Notes: generated from the sequence alone by a model not told the origin. DNA of 64,000 bases from Nitrosomonas sp. (GCA_016703745.1 JADJBK010000006.1:1984001-2048000), one strand, 5' to 3'. Counted from the first letter of the stretch, positions 1 to 10,000 are shown. Made by a program: numbers and translations.

Positions 1-1
1 A

Positions 2-376
2 TTGCTCGCTAAGCATGCGCTCCTTCGCTTTGATGAAAATTTGACATTTGATTTGTATGCAGAAGATTTTTCCATTAACGCGCAGGAAAGGCATGGAATC
101 GATGTAAAAGTATTTCCGCTTAAATTTCAGCACTATTCACATGGTAAAGTAACAGAAAGATATCATGCAGGACTGCGCTATCTGGCAGAAAAATATCCCT
201 CAGTAGGCGTTGCGGGGAGTTGCTCTTTTATTGGCGGAAGGGCCAGTGAATTGGAAAAAAAGTTTACGTACAACATACCCGCAAACCCGAATAGCAATCA
301 ATCGACGAGAATTTCTTATACGCTCAAAGGGGTTGCGAGGCGCTTCCGATCACTTTTTCTCTCCATGTTCAAGTGA
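2..376 (+). CDS. Glycosyltransferase, C-terminal part (cut by window edge)
   Basis: The frame is open from the first bases of the window, so this is the end of a longer gene and the apparent TTG start is not meaningful. The roughly 124 visible residues contain FDLYAEDFSINAQERHG followed by a GIDVKVFPLKFQHYS stretch. That resembles the closing part of family-2-like glycosyltransferases, where an acidic DLY-(G/A)-ED motif lies near the acceptor and catalytic base region. The tail is basic and has no membrane helix. It converges on the methyltransferase-acyltransferase gene, and a second glycosyltransferase-like start follows 12 bases after its stop. A role in surface polysaccharide synthesis is inferred from this context. 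The donor and acceptor cannot be told. Confidence 0.55.
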   Translation: MLAKHALLRFDENLTFDLYAEDFSINAQERHGIDVKVFPLKFQHYSHGKVTERYHAGLRYLAEKYPSVGVAGSCSFIGGRASELEKKFTYNIPANPNSNQSTRISYTLKGVARRFRSLFLSMFK

Positions 377-387
377 AGGGTTATATC

Positions 388-483
388 GTGCCCGCATTAA
401 AAATAAGAGTACTTTATCTAAAATCCATGTCGCCCCCCGTTAACCACCAAAGATCCTGTAATTTTTCCGAATGTAAACCCTGA
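388..483 (+). pseudogene. Broken start of a second glycosyltransferase
   Basis: A GTG at 388 is preceded by GAAGGG (375-380) at normal spacing. It opens a frame beginning MPALKIRVLYLKSMSPP, which looks like the first beta strand of a GT-B glycosyltransferase. After about 17 codons the frame runs into the 3' end of the opposite-strand methyltransferase gene and stops at 481-483 (31 codons in all). The simplest reading is that a glycosyltransferase operon once continued here and was cut by a rearrangement with its breakpoint near 414-440. The match is short, so chance is possible. Confidence 0.35.
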
Positions 484-2252
484 CTCCAGGTTGGCGCAGG
501 AATGGGAATTTCCTGCCCGATTCGACGCCCCCCTGTTTGGGTGAAACAGGGAGCGAAATTTTGGGGAATACGGATAAATACACGTCTTTTCTGATGCATT
601 CCCGTTACTCTCCTGGCATGCGAGATCAACAGTGGCATGACCTGTAATGGACCAATCAAATCCATGATTTCAGTTTCATTTAAATCATGCCGCAAGACGA
701 TCAAACCACGAATCTGTCTGTCAATGCGGCCAATGACCAGCAATAGCTGGTAGTGATGGTGCGGATGATCCAGATAGCGATAACGCAGGTAGGCACTGTC
801 CCGCACGCCAATGATGGCATTTTTGAAATCAACAGCCATTTTTTGCCAAAGATTATCAACGGTTGATGTTTGCCAGATGGCGTGCTGCAGATCGATTTCA
901 TTGATTCGCGTAAATACATGGGGTGTTCCTGGTTTGGGTTGCCATTCGATCTCCACCATGTTGCCAATCCTGGAATAAAGTCTGAGGCGCTCGGCAACCC
1001 GCATTGCGCGATCGTTTGGAAAGCCGTATCCCGTCAGTATGGGTTTGCCGAAGCCGACATAACTTTCCTGGAAGGTTGCCGCCATGAGAAAAAAAGGACC
1101 TCTACGAGTTAGAATGCCTCGCTCATCTGAATCAACCATGACATCACCAATCTGAACAGCGGTGATGGTTTGTCCAAATAATAAAGCACTGCGAAGCATG
1201 CCTCCGTAATGTGCGATCAGGCGATCATTCCGCCAGACTCCCAGCGCCCGACTGCCATGTTGCCCATATTTCCAATGCCACATCTGAGGAGACATGTCAT
1301 GGCCAAAAGTTCTGCTGAACAACTGCTGCATTTCTGGCGTGTGTCGGTCGTCAAGTATTCCCACGCGCCATTTGGGAATCGAGGTTTTTTTAAATTTGAG
1401 CAGGGCATAACCGAATAAACCGTCAGCATATCGGCGTTGATAATTTTTGTTGGATTCATCCAGTTTGTCCAACGTTTCGCCATCCAGTGACAGCTCTGAC
1501 ATCAGGTAATCCTTGAATTTTGTTGTCAAGCGCAGCAAATGCGTTAAGGTCGGCGCGGCCAGAGTAGATAAATCTATCTGCTCTGTCAGCTTGAACCCCA
1601 TCCTTTCAGCCAACCGAATCATGTCGTGCAAGGAATGCAGCCCTTCACTGCCTGATTTTTCACGGCGCAAGGAAAACTCATCCATGATCAGGATATCGCC
1701 GCCAATCGGCAGTAAATGCAATGCCTGGTTGAAAATCTCCAATGGTTCAATGTATTGCGCTGATTCCTGAAACAGGATGAGATCCCAACTCTCCGGGCTG
1801 GCCTGGTAATTCTCGAAATGCTGACAGTCAATGGAAAGATCTTGACCAAACCGTTTATTCAAGATGGCTATTTGTGCGGAATCAGGGGTAATGCCCTGCA
1901 CTTGATAACCCCGCAGCTTTAGCTCAGCAAACGTGGTTCCCAATCCCACGCCAACTTCCAGAATTTTTTTTGTAGTATCGGGAAGATGTGATAACAGCAA
2001 ATCCGTTGCAGCCTGTTGTGCTTGCGGAATAGTCACTTCACAATTGTCAAAAATACCATAGTGCAGCGCCTCTACCTGCCCGGTTTCCAGCAGCAACACA
2101 TGAGCATAGACATTTAATGGGAATGTCAGGTTTTTACAATCCGCCAGATTGATATCCGATGAACGCATCGTATGGCGGCCTGTTCCAGGAACAACATTCG
2201 ATGTTACCTGACAGGAAGTCTGCTCAAATTTGAGCATGTTATATTTCATCAT
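414..2252 (-). CDS. SAM methyltransferase fused to GNAT-type acyltransferase
   Basis: The protein has about 612 residues in two parts. The N-terminal third carries a class I SAM-methyltransferase fold, with the motif I loop ILEVGVGLGTT about 97 residues in and a DLILFQESAQYIEPL segment further on. The second half, from roughly residue 295, looks like a GNAT-family acyltransferase (TFGHDMSPQMWHWKYG, then an IGDVMVDSDERG strand-loop and an LTGYGFPNDRAMRVAERL segment). It ends in WWLTGGDMDF, an ending I associate with such proteins. I chose an ATG overlapping the stop of the ABC gene upstream. The frame is open to 2279, and a second ATG follows at once. The close coupling to a Wzt-like ATPase suggests modification of an exported glycan. 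The substrates are unknown. Confidence 0.65.
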   Translation of the reverse strand: MMKYNMLKFEQTSCQVTSNVVPGTGRHTMRSSDINLADCKNLTFPLNVYAHVLLLETGQVEALHYGIFDNCEVTIPQAQQAATDLLLSHLPDTTKKILEVGVGLGTTFAELKLRGYQVQGITPDSAQIAILNKRFGQDLSIDCQHFENYQASPESWDLILFQESAQYIEPLEIFNQALHLLPIGGDILIMDEFSLRREKSGSEGLHSLHDMIRLAERMGFKLTEQIDLSTLAAPTLTHLLRLTTKFKDYLMSELSLDGETLDKLDESNKNYQRRYADGLFGYALLKFKKTSIPKWRVGILDDRHTPEMQQLFSRTFGHDMSPQMWHWKYGQHGSRALGVWRNDRLIAHYGGMLRSALLFGQTITAVQIGDVMVDSDERGILTRRGPFFLMAATFQESYVGFGKPILTGYGFPNDRAMRVAERLRLYSRIGNMVEIEWQPKPGTPHVFTRINEIDLQHAIWQTSTVDNLWQKMAVDFKNAIIGVRDSAYLRYRYLDHPHHHYQLLLVIGRIDRQIRGLIVLRHDLNETEIMDLIGPLQVMPLLISHARRVTGMHQKRRVFIRIPQNFAPCFTQTGGRRIGQEIPIPAPTWSQGLHSEKLQDLWWLTGGDMDFR

Positions 2253-3489
2253 TAAAAATCCACTGGTGCGCAAGCGCAAAATACCCCTGTAATCGCCCCT
2301 GTTGCTGGACGCGTATCGTAGCGATACTCAAGGCTGAATCGTATAAGTGAATGCCGCGCTCACAAAGCAAAAAGACACTGAGCATGTATTCTCCCTTCAG
2401 AAGCGGCAGGTTACTGATAACCAAAGAAACCGCGCCATCCCCGTTATCTTTGCGCGACAAAACAATCCCATCCTCGAAAGTTCCCGCGCTGGCCAGTACC
2501 CTGCCATCTATCAGATGCAGCGTGATCCCTACGGTTGGGCAGGGAATATGGAGGTCAGAAACAAAACTGACTGAAGCTGAAAGTGTGGATTGTTCGCTAC
2601 TGGCGATAGCATGGCGACAACATTTGCCGTCAACTTCCACCTGCACACTTTTGAGGCGCGCGTGACCAGATACGGCATGACCTGAGGTAGAAGCTGCCGG
2701 CTCATTTTCTGCAAATAACTGTGAAGCAGCACCAATCACCTCATCTTTTGTCTCTTGTTTGTCCAAAAAAGATTGATAAGCCGCTACGACTAACTTGACT
2801 TCTCCCTCAGCCATCAATTTTCCTCGATCCAGCCAGATAGCGCGATTACAGAGAGACTCAACCTGAAACAAAGAATGAGAACAAAATAAAATTGTTTTAC
2901 CCCTATCGCGCAATTGCATGATGCATTCAAAGGATTTTCTGGCAAATGACCCATCACCAACAGATAAGGCTTCATCAATGACCAGAATATCCGGGTCCGT
3001 ATTGATAGCAATAGAGAAGGCAAGCCGGACATACATGCCGCTGGAGTAAGTCTTGACGGGCTGATCTATAAAATCCCCGATCCCGGAAAAGGTAATTATC
3101 GATTCTATTCGTTCACTGATTTGCTGCTGGGTCAGTCCGATAATGGTTGCATTCATCCAGATATTTTCACGCCCGGTGAAATCCGGATTGAAACCTGCCC
3201 CTAGTTCGAGTAAGGCGGCCAACCTGCCATGAATAATTATTTCTCCACAGGTGGGCGTCAATGTCCCGCAGATAAGTTGCAAAAGTGTAGATTTTCCAGA
3301 TCCATTGCGACCAATAATCCCAACGACCTCTCCTGGTGCAATTGATAGATTCAGTTTTTGCAACGCCCAAAATTCTTTGAAAAAATTTCGCTTGCCTCGC
3401 CAGAGGAATTGCTTCAAACGATCCCTGGGTTGCGCATACAGGTAGTGGCATTTACCAAGCTCGGCAGCAAGAATGGCATGCGCGCTCAT
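2239..3489 (-). CDS. Polysaccharide ABC exporter ATPase, Wzt type
   Basis: This is the ATP-binding subunit of an ABC-2 type exporter for O-antigen-like polysaccharide. Visible are Walker A GRNGSGKST (residues 60-68), the ABC signature YSSGM (148-152) and Walker B DILVIDEA (167-174). The opening pattern (Y-x5-RDRLKQFLW) is typical of TagH/Wzt/KpsT proteins. Residues about 260-416 form an extra C-terminal domain rich in beta strands, like the Wzt domain that reads the chain-end modification before export. The downstream methyltransferase fusion overlaps its end and could supply such a cap. The expected permease gene is not next to it: upstream is a gene-poor stretch with a repeat element. The partner must be elsewhere or lost. 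Confidence 0.85.
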   Translation of the reverse strand: MSAHAILAAELGKCHYLYAQPRDRLKQFLWRGKRNFFKEFWALQKLNLSIAPGEVVGIIGRNGSGKSTLLQLICGTLTPTCGEIIIHGRLAALLELGAGFNPDFTGRENIWMNATIIGLTQQQISERIESIITFSGIGDFIDQPVKTYSSGMYVRLAFSIAINTDPDILVIDEALSVGDGSFARKSFECIMQLRDRGKTILFCSHSLFQVESLCNRAIWLDRGKLMAEGEVKLVVAAYQSFLDKQETKDEVIGAASQLFAENEPAASTSGHAVSGHARLKSVQVEVDGKCCRHAIASSEQSTLSASVSFVSDLHIPCPTVGITLHLIDGRVLASAGTFEDGIVLSRKDNGDGAVSLVISNLPLLKGEYMLSVFLLCERGIHLYDSALSIATIRVQQQGRLQGYFALAHQWIFNDEI

Positions 3490-4094
3490 GACGACGAAAG
3501 AAAATATGCTTGACTACACAAATTGAATTTATTGTTCATCATAAGGTTAAAACTATCGGCTTTATCCGGCCAGCCTGGGCGGTGAGAATACGCCACACAA
3601 AAGGCGTGGCATGGACTACTGTAGGCATGGATTATGCGACACATCCGATTGAAGGGCATCTCTAAAATCCATATTGCATGACAATGCGTTGTGATTCACA
3701 AACAATATCGCCTGACCTGTCAATCCTGTGCTGCGTTAATATTTTTCGTCCCTGCCTTGTCTTGTTTAACACGCTGAATTTTTAGAGACGCCCTGAATAC
3801 TCTGTTGGCTAATCATCTTACCGTGCAATCAAAATAACGGAACTGAGAGGTCCTTATTATACTACTGCCATCGTTGCTGATTGCGCTGGAAGCAGGCGGC
3901 AGATTTAAGAACCAACTGCAGCAATGACCTGGCGTAATTTTGGTTTACAGTTTAAAGCCCCAAAATATACTGCTTGTTTATCAATTAATTACTTTTTTTA
4001 TACCCGATTGATGTCCGGTTTTGGCGTGTTCATACGTCTTATAGAGTGGGAGGGTGTATTTCGAACACACTTATACTTTGAGGAATGAATCAGG
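3490..4094. other. Gene-free stretch upstream of the Wzt-like ATPase
   Basis: No credible gene is visible on either strand for about 600 bases. The stretch contains the inverted-repeat element at 3654-3793, a small GC-rich palindrome near 3592-3610, and AT-rich DNA before the PepSY remnant. A promoter for the ABC gene on the minus strand is expected near 3490-3650, but I cannot point to convincing -35 and -10 boxes. Confidence 0.6.
3654..3793. repeat. MITE-like element with 14-bp terminal inverted repeats
   Basis: The ends are GGGCATCTCTAAAA on the left and TTTTAGAGACGCCC on the right, inverted repeats matching at 13 of 14 positions. The element is 140 bp and non-coding, and it is flanked on both sides by TGAA (3650-3653 and 3794-3797), which looks like a 4-bp target duplication. 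A diverged copy in the opposite orientation lies at about 16389-16494. This is the form of a miniature inverted-repeat transposable element mobilised by a transposase encoded elsewhere. The parent insertion sequence is not identified. Confidence 0.65.
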
Positions 4095-4343
4095 ATGACC
4101 ATGCAACGTGCGTTCCGGGTTTGGTTACACCGCTGGGCGGGATTGGCTATAGCAGCTTTCCTGATCGTGGTGGGGTTGACCGGCAGTCAAATCTCGGAGG
4201 GATGACACAACTTGATGTCGTTTATTTACAAGCTGCATGCCAGCCTGGCATTGGGTAGCTTCGGTCTCAGCCAACCCCCTGGTAGACGGAAGAGGTGGGC
4301 GCGATTACTGCAAAAGAGTGTGACTATCGCTCCTGCAACATGA
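4095..4343 (+). pseudogene. Remnant of a PepSY-domain inner-membrane protein
   Basis: The frame begins MTMQRAFRVWLHRWAGL and continues with a hydrophobic helix ending VVGLTGS. This closely parallels the first 30 residues of the intact PepSY protein at 14524 (LHRYAGLLLAPFLVVVGLTGS). It stops at TGA 4203-4205. In the same frame, from 4215, SFIYKLHASLALGSFG matches a later piece of the family (FLFRLHYSLAMPEHLLMFG in the intact copy). About 110 codons between the two are missing, and the rest of the gene is gone. The frame finally closes at 4341-4343, overlapping the efflux gene start as ATGA. This is a decayed relative of the iron-uptake PepSY gene. Confidence 0.75.
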
Positions 4344-5803
4344 CCTTTTTCCTTGTTATGGCATATTGTCTGGTTCGTATTTACGAAAACAATCCAGCCA
4401 AATGGCTGCTGCCGTTCGTTCTGCTGATTCTGACCAGTGGCTGCATGAGCACACCAGATCGGCACGCGGACAATCTCGCAATCCCGTTACCAAGCCAGTG
4501 GAGCAGTGGTGCGGCAAATTCAGGCCAATCCCATCCCCAGCAATGGGTTAAATCGTTTGATGACCCGGTGCTGAGTTTGCTGATCAGCGAGGCACTGGAA
4601 AACAATTTCGATCTCAAAACGGCTGCTGCCCGGGTGGAGGTTGCCATCGCGCAGGCCCGCATTGATGGTGCAGGGCTGTGGCCACAACTGGGTTTTGCAC
4701 CGGGATACCAGCATACACAAGTGCGCAGCGCTGGCTTTGGTTCAGCACGCTTCGGCGTGTTTGAAGGGCTGTTTAATCTGAGCTGGGAAATCGATCTGTG
4801 GGGACGTATCCGCGCCTTCAGAGAAGCAGCCGTGCAGGAGATCCACGCCACACAGGCAGATTTCGAGTCAGCCAGACTATCGCTTGCGGCACGGGTGGGA
4901 CAAACCTATTTTGTGTTGCTGGAGGCGCAGCAACAGATGCGGGTAGCCGCTCAATCAGTCACCGATCGCGGTACCATTGCCAGTCTGGTACAGGGACGCT
5001 TTGAGCGCGGGCTGGCGCGCGGACTCGACGTGCGTCTGGCGAGAACTGATCTGGCCAATGCTCGCTCACAACTGGCGCAGATGCAGAATCAGATGCAGCT
5101 TGCCACCCGTCAGTTGGAAATTTTATTGGGGCATTATCCTGCAGGGGTATTGCACAATGTTATCGCGGCTGCAGGCGAGACTGAGCCAGCTCAGGCAACG
5201 TATTCCCTGCCTGCTCCCCCTCCCGTTCTGCCAGCCGGATTACCCGCTGAACTGCTGGCCAGGCGCCCTGATGTCGCTGCCCTTTTTTCGCGTTTGCGCG
5301 CAGCCGATGCCCGATTGGAGAGTGCGACTAAACTGCTGCTGCCACGGATTTCCCTGACGGCATCGGGTGGGACGCGTGACAGTACATTGACAGAACTCGT
5401 CGATCCGCGCGCGGTAGTGTGGAATGTATTTGCCGGAGCGGTGCAGCCCTTGTTTACCGGCGGACGTATTCGCGGTGGAATTCAGCTCGCGCAGGCACGA
5501 GTGGATGAAATTTTCAATCACTATCAGAATATGACGCTCAATGCCTTCCGGGAAGTCGAGCAGACGCTGGCGGCCGAGGAATGGCTGCGTGCGCAGGAAC
5601 AGGATTTACGCGAAGCGGTACGCCAGACCGAGGCCGCCCGTGAGCGGGCACTCTATTCCTACCGGCATGGTTTTATCCAGATCCTAACGCTGCTCGACAG
5701 CTTCCGCAGCACGTTAAACGCACAAAGTGCGCATCTCGCTGTGCAACGGCAATTATTGAACAATCGCATCAGTCTTTATCTCGCACTGGGGGGTGGCATT
5801 TGA
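4340..5803 (+). CDS. RND efflux outer-membrane lipoprotein, NodT/OprM type
   Basis: This is the outer-membrane channel of a tripartite efflux pump and belongs to the NodT family of outer-membrane efflux proteins. From the ATG at 4340 there is a hydrophobic segment ending in lipobox LTSGC, with the lipidated cysteine at about residue 35. An ATG at 4358 would also keep it, and the frame extends upstream to 4295. The mature part shows the duplicated helical repeats of the family, including WEIDLWGRIR early on and ELLARRPDV in the middle. About 487 residues fits full length. The adaptor and pump genes follow with 4-base overlaps, so the three are one operon. The substrate is unknown. Confidence 0.9.
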   Translation: MTFFLVMAYCLVRIYENNPAKWLLPFVLLILTSGCMSTPDRHADNLAIPLPSQWSSGAANSGQSHPQQWVKSFDDPVLSLLISEALENNFDLKTAAARVEVAIAQARIDGAGLWPQLGFAPGYQHTQVRSAGFGSARFGVFEGLFNLSWEIDLWGRIRAFREAAVQEIHATQADFESARLSLAARVGQTYFVLLEAQQQMRVAAQSVTDRGTIASLVQGRFERGLARGLDVRLARTDLANARSQLAQMQNQMQLATRQLEILLGHYPAGVLHNVIAAAGETEPAQATYSLPAPPPVLPAGLPAELLARRPDVAALFSRLRAADARLESATKLLLPRISLTASGGTRDSTLTELVDPRAVVWNVFAGAVQPLFTGGRIRGGIQLAQARVDEIFNHYQNMTLNAFREVEQTLAAEEWLRAQEQDLREAVRQTEAARERALYSYRHGFIQILTLLDSFRSTLNAQSAHLAVQRQLLNNRISLYLALGGGI

Positions 5804-7011
5804 GCAGCACCAGAATAATATGGCCGATCATCATTCTGCTGGTCGGCATCAGCATCGCGTTGGGGCTTATTTTCATCCGCCCTGAGCAACGTCCATCGGC
5901 ACCCCCTGATAAATCGCCTGCATTACAGGTGATCCGCGCCGTTGCACAAACCTATACACCCGATGTGCGTTCGCAGGGCGTAGTCATGCCGCGCACGGAA
6001 ATTGATCTGACCGTTGAAGTAACCGGGCGTATCACGGGTCTGCATCCCGCATTCATCAGTGGTGATATTTTTCGTAAGGGAGATGTGCTGGTGACGGTCG
6101 ATCCACGTGATTATGATCACGCAATTATTAAGGCGCAGGCAGAAGTTGCGCAGGCAAAGCACCGCCTTGCCGTGGAGGAAGAAGAAGCGACGCAGGCACA
6201 TTATGAATGGGAAGTGCTCGGTGGCGATAAACCAGCCACGCCGTTAATGTTGCGAGTGCCGCAACTCGCGGATGCACGCGCCAGACTGAAAGCAGCAGAA
6301 TCGGATCTCGCGCAGGCACGGTTGCAACGCAACCGGTGTAACTGGCGAGCACCGTTTACTGGCCGTATTCGTAGTCATTCGGCAGGGCTGGGGCTATTCG
6401 TGCGTCCTGGTGATGGGGTGGCCAGGCTGTATGCCACAGATCGATTCGAAGTGCGCCTGCCGCTGTCGCTGGATCAACTGAACGTCATTGGCTGGCCGAC
6501 TGGGCAAAGCAATGCACCTGATCCAACAGCAAAACAGTCTTCCCAGATTAATCCCATCGTCAATGCCCGTCCCAAGGCCGGGTTGACAGCACCGTTTGGT
6601 GACACGATCCAGCATTGGCAGGGGCATATCGTCCGTATCGAAGGCGCATTCAGTGAATCCACCGGCCTGCTGCATGCCGTGGTCGAGATTGATCCCACCC
6701 AGGAGGAGCAGACAAAAGCATTTCCTTTGTTGCCGGGATTGTTCGTACAGGCGGAGATTGCGGCGCGTCCACAACCGGGACTTTTTCAGCTGCCACGTGA
6801 AGCGCTGAGCGGTGACCGCAGTATTGCCCTGATCGATGCGGAAGGCGTGCTGCGTAATCAGCCAGTCAGACTGCATCAGATCGAAACCGATCACGCCTGG
6901 ATCAGTGCCGGGATTGAAACCGGATCGCTGATCGTAACCCCTGCCCCGTCAAAGATGCTTATTGACAGTAAGCCGCGTTACCAGATTATCGACACCGGAA
7001 CCATGCCGTGA
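5800..7011 (+). CDS. RND efflux periplasmic adaptor (membrane fusion protein)
   Basis: This periplasmic adaptor links the outer-membrane channel to the RND pump. It starts at TTG 5800, overlapping the upstream stop (TTGA). A single N-terminal membrane segment (IIWPIIILLVGISIALGLIF) anchors it. Next comes a biotinyl-lipoyl-like half (VTGRITGLHPAFISGDIF, then KGDVLVTVDPRDYD), an alpha-helical hairpin with AQAEVAQAKHRL and AAESDLAQARLQRN at about residues 105-180, the second lipoyl half (NWRAPFTGRIRS), and beta-barrel and membrane-proximal domains. Length, about 403 residues, is normal. The next gene overlaps its stop as GTGA. Confidence 0.9.
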   Translation: MSSTRIIWPIIILLVGISIALGLIFIRPEQRPSAPPDKSPALQVIRAVAQTYTPDVRSQGVVMPRTEIDLTVEVTGRITGLHPAFISGDIFRKGDVLVTVDPRDYDHAIIKAQAEVAQAKHRLAVEEEEATQAHYEWEVLGGDKPATPLMLRVPQLADARARLKAAESDLAQARLQRNRCNWRAPFTGRIRSHSAGLGLFVRPGDGVARLYATDRFEVRLPLSLDQLNVIGWPTGQSNAPDPTAKQSSQINPIVNARPKAGLTAPFGDTIQHWQGHIVRIEGAFSESTGLLHAVVEIDPTQEEQTKAFPLLPGLFVQAEIAARPQPGLFQLPREALSGDRSIALIDAEGVLRNQPVRLHQIETDHAWISAGIETGSLIVTPAPSKMLIDSKPRYQIIDTGTMP

Positions 7012-10000
7012 GCGATTCACGTACTTCTGGCATTCTCGCCTGGTTTGCCGCTAATCCGATTGCCGCGAATCTGTTGATGGTCATTGTCCTGCTGGGTGGA
7101 ATGATCAGCCTGCTGGAAATGGACAGACAGGCGTTTCCACGTTTTTCACCACCGTGGGTGACCCTGACTGCCCTTTATCCCGGTGCGGGTTCGGCTGAAG
7201 TCGAGGAAGGCGTGTGTATTCCGATCGAAGAGGTTATTCACGACCTTACCGGTATCAAGCAGATCAAGACAATGGCTACCGAAGGCAAATGTGAACTGCG
7301 GGTGCAGATTGAACAGGGGCACGACATGCAATCATTTGTCAGTGCGGTGCGGGCGCGCACCCAGTCATTGCGTAATCTGCCCAAAGCGGTCGAGCGGATC
7401 GAAATCGATGATGTCGGTTGGGAGACACCCGCCATCACGGTCGTGCTGCGTGGGCATGTGGATAAACTGCTGTTGCGACAACTGGCTGAGCAGGTGCGTG
7501 ATGAGCTTGGTATGCTGGCAGGTGTCAAGCGTGCCTGGCTGTGGAACAAGGTGGCTTACGAGATCGCCGTTGAAATTCCGGCTGCGCGCTTGCGGCAACA
7601 TCAGTTAACCCTTAACGAAGTCGCCGAAGCTATTCGCAGAGGATCGCTCGACCTGCCGGGCGGTGAGCTCAAGGCCGAATCCGGCGGTTTCCAGCTGCGT
7701 TCACGGTATACCGCCTATGATCGGGCCAGGCTGCTCGATCTTGTGGTACGTACGCATTCAGATGGCAGCGTGCTGCGATTGGGTGAACTGGCTCTGATCA
7801 CCGATGGTTTTGCCGATCAGCGTTTTGACAACACCAGTGATGGTATACCGTCCGAGAGCATTTCGGTCGTGCCACGACATAACCTGGTCGAGGTGGCGGA
7901 AGTGGTCAAGGAACATATCGCCGAATTGAAGCGACAGCTTCCCGATGGTATCGAAGTTATCATCCGCCGCGATAATGCCCGCTCGTTCAACGAGCTGCTC
8001 GACCGGCTGCTGGCGATAGGCATGTCGGGTTTTCTTCTGGTACTGCTGGTGCTGGTGCTGTTTCTTGATACGCACACGGCTTTCTGGACGGCAGCGGGCG
8101 TGGTTTTCTCCTTTTTTGGCGCATTCTGGCTGTTGCCTGCTGTTGGGGTGAACCTGAATATGCTATCCCTGTTCGGCCTCGTGCTGGCAACCGGTGTCCT
8201 GGTTGATGACGCCATCATCGTCAGCGAACGCATCCACACCATTCAGCAGCGAGGGGGTTCGGCGCTGCGTGGTGCGATTCAAGGCGTGCGCGATGTTGCC
8301 GTGCCCGTCACGCTGGGGGTAGGTATTGCGCTGATCGCTTTCCTGCCCGGATTCTTTGTCACGCCGAGCTGGGCGACACAGTTCATGAAACCGGTCGCTG
8401 CTGTTATGCTCCTGACGCTGGTTTTTTCGCTGTTTGAATCACTGCTGATCTTACCTGCGCATCTGGCGGAGGCGCCGGCAGCCAGCAGTGACAAAAACCC
8501 GAAAACTGGCTGGCTTGCCCGAGTGCGCGCAACTCTCAATGCACGCCTTATGGCATTTGTCACCGATCGTTACCGACCGTTGCTGCAACATGCCATTCAC
8601 TGGCACCACGCCACGCTGGCGGCATTTATTGCTGCATTGTTGATTGGCTACGCAGTGGTAGAGGGTGGCTATGTCGGCGTCAAACTGGAGGAAGACGTAA
8701 GCTATTCCGAATTTCACGTCCATCTACAACCACCGCCTGGCACGCCTTACGCCGAGATTCAGCAGCGCGTGCAGCAATTTCTCGATGCACTCGATGCCGT
8801 TGAACAGGAACTCAATCCCGAACCAACGCCGGAATTGCCGAAACTGATCGAAGGCATTGAAGTGGTGCTTGATGAGGTCGATCCGATGATTTACGTCGAA
8901 TTCACGACCCCTGCGCGGCAGCGCTTTCATATCCGGGAAATCATCAAGAGCTGGTATAAGCATATCGGTGACATCGGCGATTTCCGTCCCGATTTTCACA
9001 CGCCAACCGAAAAAGAACTGATCGATCTGGAAATCGAGCTGCGCGCGCAGGACCCGGCCACACTCAATGCGGCTGCTGACGCGATTAAAGAGAAAATTCT
9101 TGATTATCCTGGCATTGCCTATTTGAATGATTCACGCAAACCCGGCAAACCCGAGCTGCGCCTGCGGCTCAGGCCGGAGGGCGAGCGCCTGGGGCTGCAC
9201 CTGAGAGATATGGCCGAACAGGTGCGGCAGGGTTATCTGGGAGAAGAAGCGCAACGCTTCATCCGCCATCGCGCGGAAGTCAAAATCCAAGTCCGCCATC
9301 CGATCGATGAACGCCGCTCGATCGAGCATCTGCTTGCGATGCCGGTCAGGTTGGCTAACGGCGATCAGGCCCCGCTTAGGACGCTCGCCGAAATTGATTT
9401 TGCACCAGGTTTCGGGGCATTGCAGCGTGCCGACCGCATGGGCGTAATTGCGCTGCATGTGCAACTCGTCAAATCCCCGCCGGTGAGCGCCCGGACGATC
9501 GAACAGGAACTGACCACGGAACTTTTCCCGGTGCTGGAACAGCGCTATCCCGGACTCGAAGTTTCGCGTGGTGAAGCTGCCGAGGAAGCCGACGAGATCA
9601 TGCAGGATCTGAAACGTAATACTCTGATTGCGCTGGCCGTAATCTATCTGCTGCTTGCCGTGGGCTTCCGCTCCTACCTGCAACCCCTGCTGTTCCTGCT
9701 GGCCGTACCTGTCGCCTGGCTTGGTGCAGTATTCATTCACTGGGTAGTCGGCCTCAACTTTTCGTTTCAGTCACTGATCGGCATGATTGCCGCGAGCGGT
9801 ATCGTCGTCAATGACAGCGTAGTGTTGCTGCATTTCATCCAGCGCAGTCGCGCCCAGCAGACGGACAGCCCACTGATCGAATTGATCTGCGCCGCCTGTA
9901 TGGCGCGCTTTCGACCGATTCTGCTGGTCGCGCTGACCAGCATCGCTGGTTTTGCACCGATGTTATTCGAAACCAGCGAACAGGCTAAATTTCTGGTGCC

